A stretch of 39,529 bases of DNA. Origin: Verrucomicrobiales bacterium (GTDB lineage: Bacteria > Verrucomicrobiota > Verrucomicrobiia > Verrucomicrobiales > SLCJ01). The stretch's first letter is position 1, and the number at the start of each line of letters is the position of its first letter. The notes under the pieces were generated by a model. It had not been told where the DNA came from. It saw nothing but the letters and a program-made list of their open reading frames with translations, and did no database searches. This document shows, in pieces, positions 6,375 to 18,824 of the stretch. The position numbers and the translations under genes were made by a program. Location: assembly GCA_024636835.1 (NCBI GenBank), contig JAGXGH010000019.1, forward strand, positions 1 to 39,529, given 5' to 3'.

Positions 6375-6397
6375 TGCACGGTGCGTGAGTGCGGGGG

Positions 6398-7510
6398 CTA
6401 CGCGAGCTCTCGGAATTGCAGGTCGAACTGTTTGGCGAGGTGGCTGAGTTTGTTGCGTTCTCGGGGTTCGATGAGGACCAGTGAGATGCCTTTTTTGCCG
6501 GCGCGGGCGGTGCGTCCGCTGCGGTGGGTGAAATACTCTTCCTGCTCGGGGAGCTGGTGGTGGATGACAAAAGATAAACCTTCGACATCGATGCCGCGTG
6601 CGGCGACGTCGGTGGCGACGAGGAACTGAACCCGCTCTTTTTTGAAGGCCCGCATGACTTTATCGCGCTCTTTTTGCATCAGATCGCCCTGTAAGACGTC
6701 GACGGAAAAACCTTTGGCGGCGAGTTCCTTGGTGAGTGTGTTGGCACCGGCTTTGGTTCTGCAGAAGATCACACCGCGCTTGTCGTTCTGCTTTCGCAGG
6801 AAGCTGGCGATGAATTCTGTTTTCTCGCTTCGCTGGCAGGCTTTGAACTGATGGGTGATGTCGGGGTTGACGACGTGTGCTTTGTCGATCTTGATCACGT
6901 GAGGGGCCTCGGACATGTAGTCGCTGATCAGTCGGTTGACGCCATCCGGGATGGTGGCGGAGAACAACCAGGTGCTGGTGCGGTTTTTGGTGAAGCCGAA
7001 GATTTTGCTGAGTTCGTCTTTAAACCCCATGCTGAGCATTTCGTCTGCCTCGTCGAGGATGAGGTGTTTGACGTGCTCTAAGGTCAGTGCCTTTTTATGG
7101 ACGAGATCGACGAGGCGACCAGGCGTCACGACGACGATGTGGGTGGGGCGTCGGAGTTTTTCGACCTGGCGGGCGAAGTTGTCGCCACCACAGAGAACCT
7201 CGACGAAGACCTTTTCGGAATACTTGGTGAAACGGAAGAGCTGTTTGCCGATCTGCTTGGCGAGCTCGCGCGTGGGTGCGACGATGACACCTTGAACCTG
7301 TGGCGTTTTGGGGTCGACCTTCATCAATAAGGGCAATCCGAAGGCTGCGGTTTTTCCGGTGCCGGTCTGCGCCTGCGCGATGAGATCGCCGCCGTCCGCA
7401 AGTAGGAAGGGGATGGCCCGCAGCTGGATGGCCGTAGGACGTTGGATGCCAAGTTCTGCTATCCCTTGGATGAGGTTTTCTGGAATACCCAGTTCAGTAA
7501 ATGTCTTCAA
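6398..7510 (-). CDS. DEAD-box ATP-dependent RNA helicase
   Basis: ATP-dependent RNA unwinding enzyme, cytoplasmic, of the RhlE/DeaD/SrmB class acting in ribosome assembly or mRNA turnover. All core motifs are present in order over 370 residues: F4 and Q29 of the Q motif, AQTGTGKT at 47-54, PTREL at 79-83, GG at 108-109, TPGR at 129-132, DEAD at 153-156, SAT at 184-186, IFCRTK in domain 2, TDVAARGID and HRSGRTAR. The protein ends almost directly after domain 2 and lacks the basic or RNA-binding C-terminal tail of many RhlE/CsdA proteins, so it is a minimal core helicase. It is transcribed alone. Upstream lies the tandem repeat array at 7511-7990. The exact RNA target cannot be inferred. Confidence 0.95.
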   Translation of the reverse strand: MKTFTELGIPENLIQGIAELGIQRPTAIQLRAIPFLLADGGDLIAQAQTGTGKTAAFGLPLLMKVDPKTPQVQGVIVAPTRELAKQIGKQLFRFTKYSEKVFVEVLCGGDNFARQVEKLRRPTHIVVVTPGRLVDLVHKKALTLEHVKHLILDEADEMLSMGFKDELSKIFGFTKNRTSTWLFSATIPDGVNRLISDYMSEAPHVIKIDKAHVVNPDITHQFKACQRSEKTEFIASFLRKQNDKRGVIFCRTKAGANTLTKELAAKGFSVDVLQGDLMQKERDKVMRAFKKERVQFLVATDVAARGIDVEGLSFVIHHQLPEQEEYFTHRSGRTARAGKKGISLVLIEPRERNKLSHLAKQFDLQFRELA

Positions 7511-7990
7511 TGGTCGGGAGCCGAGGACCCTCGGCTGGGTGGATACGCGATTGGGAGGGGTGTGGTTATTCCCTAGTCAATGCCCGCGTTGGGCGGTTAA
7601 TGGTAGTATGGAGGCCGTTGTGGAGGAACCCGGCGGGTGGATACGCGGGTGGGTGGGGTGTGAGGTGGTTGTGCGGGGAATGCCCGCGTTGAGGGATTAA
7701 TGGCGTTTGCCGAGGGCCCTCGGCGGGGTGGATACGCGATTGGGAGGGGTGATGTTGTACCCTAGGAAATGCCCGCGTTGAGTGGTTAATGGTGGTTTGG
7801 AAGCGGTTGCCGGAACCCGGCGGTGGATACGCGGGTGGGTGGTGTGAAAGATGACTCCATGCGGAATGCCCGCGTTGGATGCTTGTTGGTTACTCGGAGG
7901 TGGTGTTGCCGGGGAACCCCCGACGGGGTGGATACGCGAGTGGGAGGGGAAGGGTTACTCCCTGGTCAATGTCCGCGTTGGGTGGGTGAA
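7511..7990. repeat. five-unit alternating tandem repeat array
   Basis: Five degenerate units carry the landmark GGATACGCG at 7541, 7639, 7730, 7825 and 7930 (spacing 98, 91, 95, 105). Each is followed about 31 bp later by TGCCCGCGTT (TGTCCGCGTT in the last). Units 1, 3 and 5 share GGATACGCGA(T/G)TGGGAGGGG. Units 2 and 4 share GGATACGCGGGTGGGTGG. The array is therefore A-B-A-B-A with a higher-order period near 190 bp. In B units ACGCGGG and CCCGCGT form a 7-bp stem; A units keep ACGCG / CGCGT. Between units lie palindromes such as CCGAGGGCCCTCGG (7710-7723). The array starts immediately upstream of the helicase start codon. Confidence 0.9.
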
Positions 7991-8045
7991 GATAGATACC
8001 ACACTTTGATCCACGGCTGACATGGAAATGTGCGGATGCTGGAGG

Positions 8046-8400
8046 TAGGGTTGTCCACGGAAGACACGGAAAAACACGGAATATTAAAGGCGGGAGGCAG
8101 AAGGTTCAGAAACAGAGTTAACCACGAATGACACCAATGAACACGAATGTTGGAGGAGAACGGCAAGCAGATGAGTTCCTGAGCTTTTTGGTTTCAGAGA
8201 TTCGTGTTGATTGGTGTCATTCGTGGTCAAAAATTGCCTTTTTCTCCATTCTGCTTTTGCATCCACTTCCGTGTATTCAGTGTATTTTGCCTCTTCATCT
8301 GCTCTTTCATAACTTTCCGTGTCTTTCTGTGTTTTCCGTGGATAAACTGCTTCTCTTATCTAGCCGGCTGTCTTAGTCGTTTTAAGCTCCTTCGGCTGTG
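8046..8400. repeat. giant-hairpin dispersed element, copy A
   Basis: Nested long inverted repeats. The outer arms at about 8049-8081 and 8313-8346 consist of CCACGGAA / ACACGGAA repeats. The inner arms at about 8119-8149 and 8198-8229 consist of CCACGAATGACACCAAT / AACACGAAT repeats and match at roughly 27 of 29 bases. A third ACACGGAA-type segment lies at 8268-8286. The whole could fold as one long RNA or DNA hairpin. The right half (from about 8160) is similar to copy B at 11051-11397, including GGTTTCAG, TTCTGCTT, GCATCCA and CGGCTGTGG. Short ORFs across it are artefacts of the repeats. Confidence 0.85.
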
Positions 8401-8420
8401 GATAATACTGCCTTTGAAAG

Positions 8421-9920
8421 CTATCTCGACAGCCTGGGGCTGGTGTGGGGGGAGTCGCGGAGTTGTTGGAGTTCGGCTTGGAGCTCTTTGACGCGCTCGG
8501 GATGTTTATCGGCGAGGTTGACGCGTTGGCCGATGTCGTCGGCAAGGTTGTAGAGGGAGACGGGTGGTATTTCGCTGGGGGTGTCGTGCCTTTCGAACCA
8601 CGAAGGGTCGGTGCGGTTGTGGTGCCCTTTGTCGGTGTTCATCAACAGCCAATCGCCTTTGCGTAGGGCGTAGTGATTGTTGAAGGTGTTGTGGACGATG
8701 GCATCGCGTCCGGAGGTATCGGCTCCGCGGAGAACGGGGAGCAGGGAGAAGGAATCCTCTGCACCGGTTTCGGGAAGCGGGGTGCCGATGGCGTCGGCGA
8801 TGGTGGCGATGATATCGACCTGCGAGGTGAGGGCGGCGGTGGTTTTGCCCGGTGTGGTGACGCCCGGCATGCGGATGATGAAGGGGACGTGGTGGCCGCC
8901 TTCGTAGAGATCGCGCTTCACGCCACGGAAGGGTGCGGACGACCAGTGGCCGTATTTCTTGTCGCGTGCGTAGGCATAGGATTCCGATCCGTTGTCGGCG
9001 GAGAAGATGACGATGGTGTTTTCCGCCTGTCCGGATTCCTCGAGTGCGCGCAACAGTTGGCCGACGGCGTGGTCGGTTTCGTAAACGAAATCGCCGTACG
9101 CTCCGGCGGTGGATTTTCCGTCGAACTGATCGTTGGGGATGATCGGGGCGTGTGGTGACGGGAAGGCGAAGTAGAGGAAGAAGGGTTGATCGGATTTGGC
9201 CTGGGCTTTGATGAGTTCGACGCCTTTGGCGGTGGTGGTCGGGATGTTCTCGTAGGGATCCCAGTCGTCGGTCATCGGCCCGGGTCGGCATTCCCAGTTT
9301 CCTTCCTTGATGGGTTTCCACAGTTTGGTGTCCATCTGGACGGTGGGTGCCTTGACGAGTTTATCGTTTTCGATCCACGCATAGGGTGGGAAGTTGATCA
9401 CGGTGTCGCCGAAATAGTAGTCGAAGCCGTGGTCGAGCGGGCCGTTGGGGACGGGTTTGGACCAATCGAAGTCGCTGTGTTGCACGGACTTCTTCGGTGA
9501 TCCGGGTTTGCGGATGGCGTTCCAATCCCATCCGAGATGCCATTTTCCGATGGCGGCGGTGTGGTAGCCATTCTCTTTGAGGAACCCTTGAAGGGTGAGT
9601 TGGTCTTTCTTGAAGACGGTGTTGCCGAAGGCATTGACGATCCCGTGGAAATCGCGCCAGTGATGGCGGCCGGTGAGTAGCGCGTAGCGGGATGGGGTGC
9701 AGATACCGGAAGACGAATGAGCATCGGTGAACGACAGGCCGCTGGCAGCGAGTCTATCGAGTTGTGGCGTGGGGATTTTTGAATCCGGATTGTAGCAGGT
9801 GAGGTCTCCGAATCCCAAATCATCGGCGTAGAGGATGAGAACATTGGGCTTGTCGGCGGCTGGTGTGAGTGGGGCACTTAGCAGGCCAATGACAGCGGCG
9901 AGGAGAAATCTTGGATCCAT
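8421..9920 (-). CDS. secreted sulfatase (arylsulfatase A family)
   Basis: Hydrolyses sulfate esters, probably on polysaccharides, in the periplasm or outside the cell. Of 499 residues, the first 22 or so are a signal peptide ([17 protein letters not shown]). The metal site begins with DD at 33-34 (YADDLGFGD). The CTPSR motif at 74-78 supplies Cys74, which a formylglycine-generating enzyme must convert to formylglycine. TGRHHWR and GKWHLG follow, and the second metal-binding segment is FSADNGSE. This is the type I sulfatase (S1) layout at usual length. Substrate cannot be read from sequence. It stands alone on its strand, divergent from the kinase at 10033 with 112 bp between, and is flanked 3' by the giant-hairpin element. 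No maturase gene lies in the window. Confidence 0.93.
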   Translation of the reverse strand: MDPRFLLAAVIGLLSAPLTPAADKPNVLILYADDLGFGDLTCYNPDSKIPTPQLDRLAASGLSFTDAHSSSGICTPSRYALLTGRHHWRDFHGIVNAFGNTVFKKDQLTLQGFLKENGYHTAAIGKWHLGWDWNAIRKPGSPKKSVQHSDFDWSKPVPNGPLDHGFDYYFGDTVINFPPYAWIENDKLVKAPTVQMDTKLWKPIKEGNWECRPGPMTDDWDPYENIPTTTAKGVELIKAQAKSDQPFFLYFAFPSPHAPIIPNDQFDGKSTAGAYGDFVYETDHAVGQLLRALEESGQAENTIVIFSADNGSESYAYARDKKYGHWSSAPFRGVKRDLYEGGHHVPFIIRMPGVTTPGKTTAALTSQVDIIATIADAIGTPLPETGAEDSFSLLPVLRGADTSGRDAIVHNTFNNHYALRKGDWLLMNTDKGHHNRTDPSWFERHDTPSEIPPVSLYNLADDIGQRVNLADKHPERVKELQAELQQLRDSPHTSPRLSR

Positions 9921-10032
9921 GGTGTGGAGTTACGTGTGTTCTTACCATGACCTTTCGGAGCTCGTAGCAACGATTGATGATTCGTTCTTTTTCTCTGTCA
10001 CATCGGGGCGGGGTGGGTATGTTAGCCGACTT

Positions 10033-11034
10033 ATGGCTTCCGATCCCAACCTCCAGACTGACCCCAACGTGATCGCCCGCTCGTTTCTCGATGCGGACGA
10101 TGTGTGGGTGGATGGCTTGCCGGGTGGTGGGTCGAACCGCGACTACTTCCGTATCTCCGTGGCAGGCGAAGCCGTGACGTGGATCCTTTGTCTTTATGAT
10201 GGCGATCGCGCGGAGAATAAGAAATTCGTCAAACTGACGAATGAGTTGGCGAAGCTGGGTGTGAGGGTGCCGAATGTGCAGCACCACGACGAGCAAGCCT
10301 GCTGGTATGTGATGGAGGATCTGGGGCGCACCAGTTTATGGGATTTGGCGGAGGATGCGGCGGTGGATCGCGACACGGTGATGGAGAAATACCGCCAGAC
10401 TTTGGAGTCGGTGCCGCAGCTGCATGCGGTCGATGAGGCGTCGCTGCCGGACGGTCTCGACGCGATGATGGAGCAGGTGTTCGACGGCGACCTTTACCGC
10501 TGGGAACAGGGGTATTTTTTCGAGCATCTTGCGGGCACGCACTTGGGCATGACGGAGTCCGAGGTGAAGGCGATGGCGGACCATCCACTTTTTGCGGAAA
10601 TGGCGGACGGTTTGGATGCCGTTCACCCGCGCTGTCTGGTGCACCGTGATTTCCAATCGCAGAATGTGATTACTGGAGCGGACGGGGTGGCGCTGATCGA
10701 CTACCAAGGCGTGCGACTCGGGCTCGGGGAATACGACGTGGCTTCGTTGTTGTTTGATCCATACACGACACTTACGGAGGGTGAAATTGATATGCTGCTG
10801 AATCATTATTACGGCTGTGTCGGCGCTGACCGTGGCGAGCGTCAGCAGATCTTTTTCTGGTGTGCCGTTCAGCGTTTGATGCAGGCGCTCGGTGCTTACG
10901 GAAACCTTGGGCATCATCTTGGTAAGCCGCATTACCTTGGGTTTATCGATCCGGCGATAAATCGACTGCGGGCGGTCACTTCGGGCACACCGCTCGGCGA
11001 GGTATTCGCGCCGGTGTTTAGTCGGTTTGCGTGA
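10033..11034 (+). CDS. APH-family phosphotransferase, AmgK-like sugar kinase
   Basis: A 333-residue cytoplasmic kinase of the aminoglycoside phosphotransferase fold. The catalytic loop HRDFQSQN starts at H204 with the base at D206. The metal-binding LIDYQG has D223. The N-lobe has GGGSNRDYFRI as nucleotide loop. Length and the HRDFQSQN / IDYQG pair fit AmgK, the anomeric kinase for N-acetylmuramate and N-acetylglucosamine in cell-wall recycling, but the usual partner MurU is not adjacent, so the substrate is uncertain. The start at 10033 (MASDPNLQTDPN) is preferred; a reading from 9835 would overlap the divergent sulfatase. The giant-hairpin copy B begins directly downstream. Confidence 0.82.
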   Translation: MASDPNLQTDPNVIARSFLDADDVWVDGLPGGGSNRDYFRISVAGEAVTWILCLYDGDRAENKKFVKLTNELAKLGVRVPNVQHHDEQACWYVMEDLGRTSLWDLAEDAAVDRDTVMEKYRQTLESVPQLHAVDEASLPDGLDAMMEQVFDGDLYRWEQGYFFEHLAGTHLGMTESEVKAMADHPLFAEMADGLDAVHPRCLVHRDFQSQNVITGADGVALIDYQGVRLGLGEYDVASLLFDPYTTLTEGEIDMLLNHYYGCVGADRGERQQIFFWCAVQRLMQALGAYGNLGHHLGKPHYLGFIDPAINRLRAVTSGTPLGEVFAPVFSRFA

Positions 11035-11050
11035 TAAAACCGAAGAGAAA

Positions 11051-11397
11051 ATAGGAACCACAGCCGGAGCAGAGCGGCACCGGAACAACGTGGAGATCGC
11101 CGAAGGCAAACAGACGGAGTCAAAATACACTGAAGACACGGAAATTTATGAAGGTGAAGAAGGTGAGGCAAAAAGCATGGATTGTTAAAACAGGAGGCAG
11201 ATGAGACTGGATGAGTAACCGAGTTTGTTGGTTTCAGGCATTCGCTAAATTCGTACAATTCGCGGTTAGAACTGCCTTTGTCCCAATTCTGCTTCTGCAT
11301 CCAAATTCCGTGTATTCTGTGTATTCCGTGGATAATTAGCTTCTTGATTTTTGGTGGCTGTCTCAGTCGCTTGATGCTCCATCGGCTGTGGTTCTCA
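11051..11397. repeat. giant-hairpin dispersed element, copy B
   Basis: Outer arms GAACCACAGCCG (near 11055) and CGGCTGTGGTTC (near 11383) are complementary and enclose about 330 bp. Inside are GACACGGAA (near 11135) and opposing TTCCGTGTATT / TTCCGTGGA segments (11306-11332). The interior from about 11190 to 11395 is homologous to copy A (8160-8400). Inner CACGAAT-type arms are degraded (ATTCGCTAAATTCGTACAAT). It follows the kinase stop codon closely and is not coding. Confidence 0.82.
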
Positions 11398-15556
<4,159 letters not shown>

Positions 15557-15602
15557 CCAATTTGAGGCGCTCATCAATCCCTGGATCTTACTCAATGAAC
15601 AT

Positions 15603-16466
15603 ATGCTGCGATACATTCTCCTTACCTTACTGACCATAATTGCAATCCGTGCAGAAGCGAATGACCAAGCTGTGATTTCGCTTTGGCCCGATCAGGTGCC
15701 TGGCCAGTCCGAGCCCAAAGCGCCGCCGGTCTATGCGCCGACGAGGGGCGACGGTATCACTCGCATCAAGAAGGTCACCGATCCGGCATTGGTCGTGTAT
15801 GAAGCTGCGCCGGAGAAACACAATGGAGCCGCTGTGATTATCTGTCCTGGTGGAGGTTACAGTATCCTGGCGATCGACCACGAGGGCACCAAAGTCGCCG
15901 AGTGGTTGAGCGAATTGGGATACACTGCGTTTGTCCTGCAATACCGTGTGCCAAAAAACCGATCAGGTGCTCTGCAGGATGCCCAGAGAGCGATCAGGTA
16001 TGTGCGAGGCAATCGCCAAAAATGGAAGCTCGATGAGAACAAGATTGGTGTGATCGGGTTCTCTGCCGGTGGTAGTCTTTGTGCGCGACTGTCCACACGT
16101 TATGCCGAAGAGCTTTACCCCCGTCAGGACGAACTCGACGCTGTCTCCGCTCGCCCAGATTTTGCCGTGTTGATCTATCCGGCGTATCTCGATGAAGGGG
16201 AGGGGAAGACATTGACCCCCGAGCTCAAGATCACCAAAGAGACACCACCGATGTTTCTCTTCGTCGCTGAAGACGATGGCTTTGCCGATAGTAGTCGAGT
16301 GATGACGGCAGCCTTGCAGGCCAAAGGAATTCCGGCGGAAATGTATCTCTATCCCAGAGGTGGGCATGGCTTCGGGATGAAAGAAGGGAATGCGGCCGCG
16401 GCTGTTTGGCCACCACTTTGCGCGCAATGGTTAGCCAAGACGATCTCGTCAGTCAGTTCGAAGTGA
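15603..16466 (+). CDS. secreted alpha/beta-hydrolase esterase
   Basis: A 287-residue exported hydrolase of the BD-FAE / acetyl-xylan-esterase type. Signal peptide MLRYILLTLLTIIAIRAEA. CPGGGY at 81-86 forms the oxyanion loop. The nucleophile is S154 in GFSAGGS. The acid is probably one of the Asp residues of AEDDGF (about 224-225), and the histidine is H255 in GGHGFG. The start at 15603 is chosen because it opens with a signal peptide; a reading from 15495 overlaps the GH2 end. Co-transcription with the secreted GH2 suggests it removes acetyl or feruloyl groups from the same polysaccharide. Substrate is inference. Confidence 0.88.
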   Translation: MLRYILLTLLTIIAIRAEANDQAVISLWPDQVPGQSEPKAPPVYAPTRGDGITRIKKVTDPALVVYEAAPEKHNGAAVIICPGGGYSILAIDHEGTKVAEWLSELGYTAFVLQYRVPKNRSGALQDAQRAIRYVRGNRQKWKLDENKIGVIGFSAGGSLCARLSTRYAEELYPRQDELDAVSARPDFAVLIYPAYLDEGEGKTLTPELKITKETPPMFLFVAEDDGFADSSRVMTAALQAKGIPAEMYLYPRGGHGFGMKEGNAAAAVWPPLCAQWLAKTISSVSSK

Positions 16467-16564
16467 TCGTATTATAAAGTTTTCGCATTAAATTGAATTC
16501 AAGAGCTCCGGCGTCAAAAAGGGTCGAAAATAGCCGTTTTTCGCTGCGAATAGCGAAACTCGGG

Positions 16565-17521
16565 CTAACCCACATCACCACAGACCGCATCGCTGCCCAA
16601 CTCACGCCCGCGGAGGAAATCAGCAACAGCCATTTGGCGCTTTCCATCGGGCTGAATGGTGTGAATTCGAAGCGCGCTCGCATTGCCGCAGACGATAAGC
16701 AGTGAAGTTCCGTCGGTGCGCACAGCACCGATTTCGAGTTGATTGGGAAGCCCGCCCTCCACCACTTCCACGGGTGGAAAGACTTTGAGGCGAAACTTGG
16801 CGGCACCATCGTTCAGTGTCGTTGTCGTCCCTGGCCAAGGGTCGAATGCGCGTATCATTCTCTCGATGGCATCAGCGGGTTGTCTCCAGTCGATGACACC
16901 ATCTGCACGGGTGAGCTTGCCGAGGTAGGTGACGAGTGCTTCGTCTTGTGGGGTGCGTGTTGCCGTTCCAGAAGTGAACGCATCCATCGCCTTACCGATA
17001 GCTGTGGCGGCTGATTCTGCCAGCCGGTCGTGGATAATCCCGCCGGTGTCATCGGAGTGGATGGGTATCGTCTCTGAGAGAACGATGTCCCCAGCGTCCA
17101 AGGCGCGAACCACGTGCATTACGGTGACACCAGATTCATGGTCGCCCGCCATGATCGCCGCTTGTATGGGTGATGCTCCGCGATGTTTTGGCAGGATCGA
17201 CCCGTGAAGGTTGAGGCAAGCCGTGTTTGGAATATCGATGACTCTTTGAGGGAGGAGTTGACCGTAGGCCATCACCACGAAAAAATCCGCGTCGAGTTTA
17301 GTGAGGGTGTCTAGTTCTGTGACAATCTTTTCAGGTTGAAGCACGGGAATGCCATGCTTTTCTGCGACGAGCTTGATGGCAGGGGGCGTGAGGGTTTGCT
17401 TGCGGCCAAAGGGGCGGTCGGGCTGGGTCACTAAGCCAAGCACCTCACAGTCCTTTCGGTTGATGAGTTTTCTGAAGGCTGGGATGGCAATCTCCCCAGT
17501 GGCTAAAAAGACGATGCGCAT
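16565..17521 (-). CDS. fmt: methionyl-tRNA formyltransferase
   Basis: Formylates Met-tRNAfMet with 10-formyl-tetrahydrofolate for translation initiation; cytoplasmic and housekeeping. At 318 residues it is of normal length. N104, H106 (NLHGSILPKHRGASPIQ) and D142 (ALDAGD) are the catalytic triad, corresponding to E. coli N106, H108 and D144. The C-terminal OB-like domain is at about 208-310. The common neighbour def is absent. The gene is convergent with the esterase and divergent from the gene at 17764. A TTTCGCT / AGCGAAA hairpin near 16541-16560 may mark its end. Confidence 0.96.
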   Translation of the reverse strand: MRIVFLATGEIAIPAFRKLINRKDCEVLGLVTQPDRPFGRKQTLTPPAIKLVAEKHGIPVLQPEKIVTELDTLTKLDADFFVVMAYGQLLPQRVIDIPNTACLNLHGSILPKHRGASPIQAAIMAGDHESGVTVMHVVRALDAGDIVLSETIPIHSDDTGGIIHDRLAESAATAIGKAMDAFTSGTATRTPQDEALVTYLGKLTRADGVIDWRQPADAIERMIRAFDPWPGTTTTLNDGAAKFRLKVFPPVEVVEGGLPNQLEIGAVRTDGTSLLIVCGNASALRIHTIQPDGKRQMAVADFLRGRELGSDAVCGDVG

Positions 17522-17763
17522 GGGGTATGGTCAATCGTCCTCCCCCGGTGGTCAACGAGGATCATTCGATTCACCCAAAACAGAGCATTTCTGTAGAGGG
17601 ATTTGATCTATCATCATATCCGATTCTAGATTATCACAGATACTAGCCGTATTGCCTTGAAAATATGAAAAATGCAATCAAGACTCAGTTTACATTCCCC
17701 CATCCAATGAAAGCATTATCCATAGGTCCGAATTTTGTATTAAAACGCCACGAAACAGTAGCG

Positions 17764-18723
17764 ATGATGAGCATCTGGCCAATCAAGATCTCATCAATGA
17801 CGATCGCGGCCATTGTTTCATCCGTCCTTCTGCCACATACCCTTAGTGCTGCGGAAAGCAAGGGTAGTGGTGGCTCGACTCGGGTTGCCGTAAGCCCTTC
17901 GCTGCAAGTTAAGGTTGGTCCGCCGACGGGTGGACAGGAAGTGAAACCAACTCCGCCAGTGATCATAAAGAAAGTTGACCCCACTGTACTGCAGATATGG
18001 AAGGACAACCGTGGGGGGGAATGGTTCGGAGGTGATGGATCGAGTGATGTGAATTCTTTCTACAACTCGGGTAACTGGAAGGCGCCCGCTTCACCAAGAT
18101 CTGATGGTGAAGGGTTTGATCTCCATTTTTCTGGTTCGGGTTCACTTGCTCAGGCAAGTCGTCCATTGGGACTCTTCGGCTCGTCAGCACTGATCGTTAC
18201 TGACGGTGCTTCTCTGGATCTGAACAACAACGCCGTCCATTACAGCGGCAAGGCGGTTCTCATTGTCGATTCCGCCTATTTGGAAGATGTTGGGAGTATG
18301 ATGCCTGTCGATAAGGATTCCACACTCGATCTGATGGTCACCAACAACGCGATGATCAATGGAGTCGCCGCAGGTCTTGTTTGCGACTTCGGGGGGGGGG
18401 CGTTGCTTGTAACCGATTCAAATTGTAGCTTTACCAGTCTCGTGCGAGGAAAAGTAAAGATCTCTGGATATGGCAGTGTTGAAGTAAGCGGAAATTCGAA
18501 ACAAGTGATCGAAGGATCTGCGATTGATCTCACTTCCCCTCGCGCGCAGTTCCGCTTCGTCGACAAACCTCTGGATAGAGTTATCAGTGAAGACCTCGAC
18601 AAGTTCTCCATCTCTGGAGCGCTCCCCATTTATGGATCAAATCCAGAGGTCGTGGAGAGCGGCGACAATATTCTTATCCGTAAAGACGGCGGGACAGGTA
18701 CCACACTCACCGTGGTAAGATAA
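17764..18723 (+). CDS. secreted beta-strand-rich protein of unknown function
   Basis: A 319-residue exported protein if started at 17764, where MMSIWPIKISSMTIAAIVSS begins a signal peptide ending near LSAAES; upstream in-frame ATGs at 17665 and 17707 are possible but give a poor signal. A Pro-rich linker follows (GGQEVKPTPPVII), then GGEWFGGDGSSD and a SGNWKAPASP-SDGEGFDLHFSG motif. The latter resembles the NW-P-D-F-G pattern seen in secreted beta-strand repeat proteins of Verrucomicrobia. The remainder is strand-rich with alternating V/L/I and many N, D, G residues, suggesting a right-handed beta-helix. No sorting tail is seen. Two G homopolymers (G7 at 18013-18019, G10 at 18391-18400) lie in frame. 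It could be a surface adhesin or glycan-binding protein. Confidence 0.7.
   Translation: MMSIWPIKISSMTIAAIVSSVLLPHTLSAAESKGSGGSTRVAVSPSLQVKVGPPTGGQEVKPTPPVIIKKVDPTVLQIWKDNRGGEWFGGDGSSDVNSFYNSGNWKAPASPRSDGEGFDLHFSGSGSLAQASRPLGLFGSSALIVTDGASLDLNNNAVHYSGKAVLIVDSAYLEDVGSMMPVDKDSTLDLMVTNNAMINGVAAGLVCDFGGGALLVTDSNCSFTSLVRGKVKISGYGSVEVSGNSKQVIEGSAIDLTSPRAQFRFVDKPLDRVISEDLDKFSISGALPIYGSNPEVVESGDNILIRKDGGTGTTLTVVR
18391..18400 (+). repeat. G10 homopolymer inside coding sequence
   Basis: Ten consecutive G encode the Gly-Gly-Gly-Ala part of DFGGGALL. Runs of this length slip readily and cause phase variation in surface genes of several bacteria. The ORF is intact at ten. Confidence 0.95.
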
Positions 18724-18824
18724 TCGTGAAGTATCGTTTAAAACGATGACCTTGGCATAGGCTCGCCGCTTTTCCCTATTCAGGGGATGAAAGGACTACG
18801 GCCAACCTGTCGTATGGTTCTTCC

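Larger units (their letters stand above)
6099..6397. other. non-coding region with dispersed repeats
   Basis: I find no gene between intI and the helicase. The region contains a CCCC-GATGAATT-GGGG hairpin near 6113-6128, a related GATGAATCGGGGC near 6207, and a TTGTAAATCCTGTCAAAAT motif near 6170 that I have seen as a widespread non-coding repeat in environmental bacterial genomes. It also holds palindrome copy 3 and a hairpin at 6358-6374. Confidence 0.7.

Noticed and set aside
7511..7990. CRISPR-like array
   Set aside because: The units are 91-105 bp, degenerate and directly repeated without unique spacers of constant length; no cas gene is present.
8084..8376. Small ORFs across the giant-hairpin element
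   Set aside because: They follow the repeat words, differ between strands and have no conserved protein features.
8506..9321. Long Arg/His-rich reading frame inside the sulfatase gene
   Set aside because: It is a shifted frame of the sulfatase with extreme Arg content and no recognisable domain.
9835..10032. Long N-terminal extension of the AmgK-like kinase
   Set aside because: It would overlap the divergent sulfatase; kinase homology begins after 10033.
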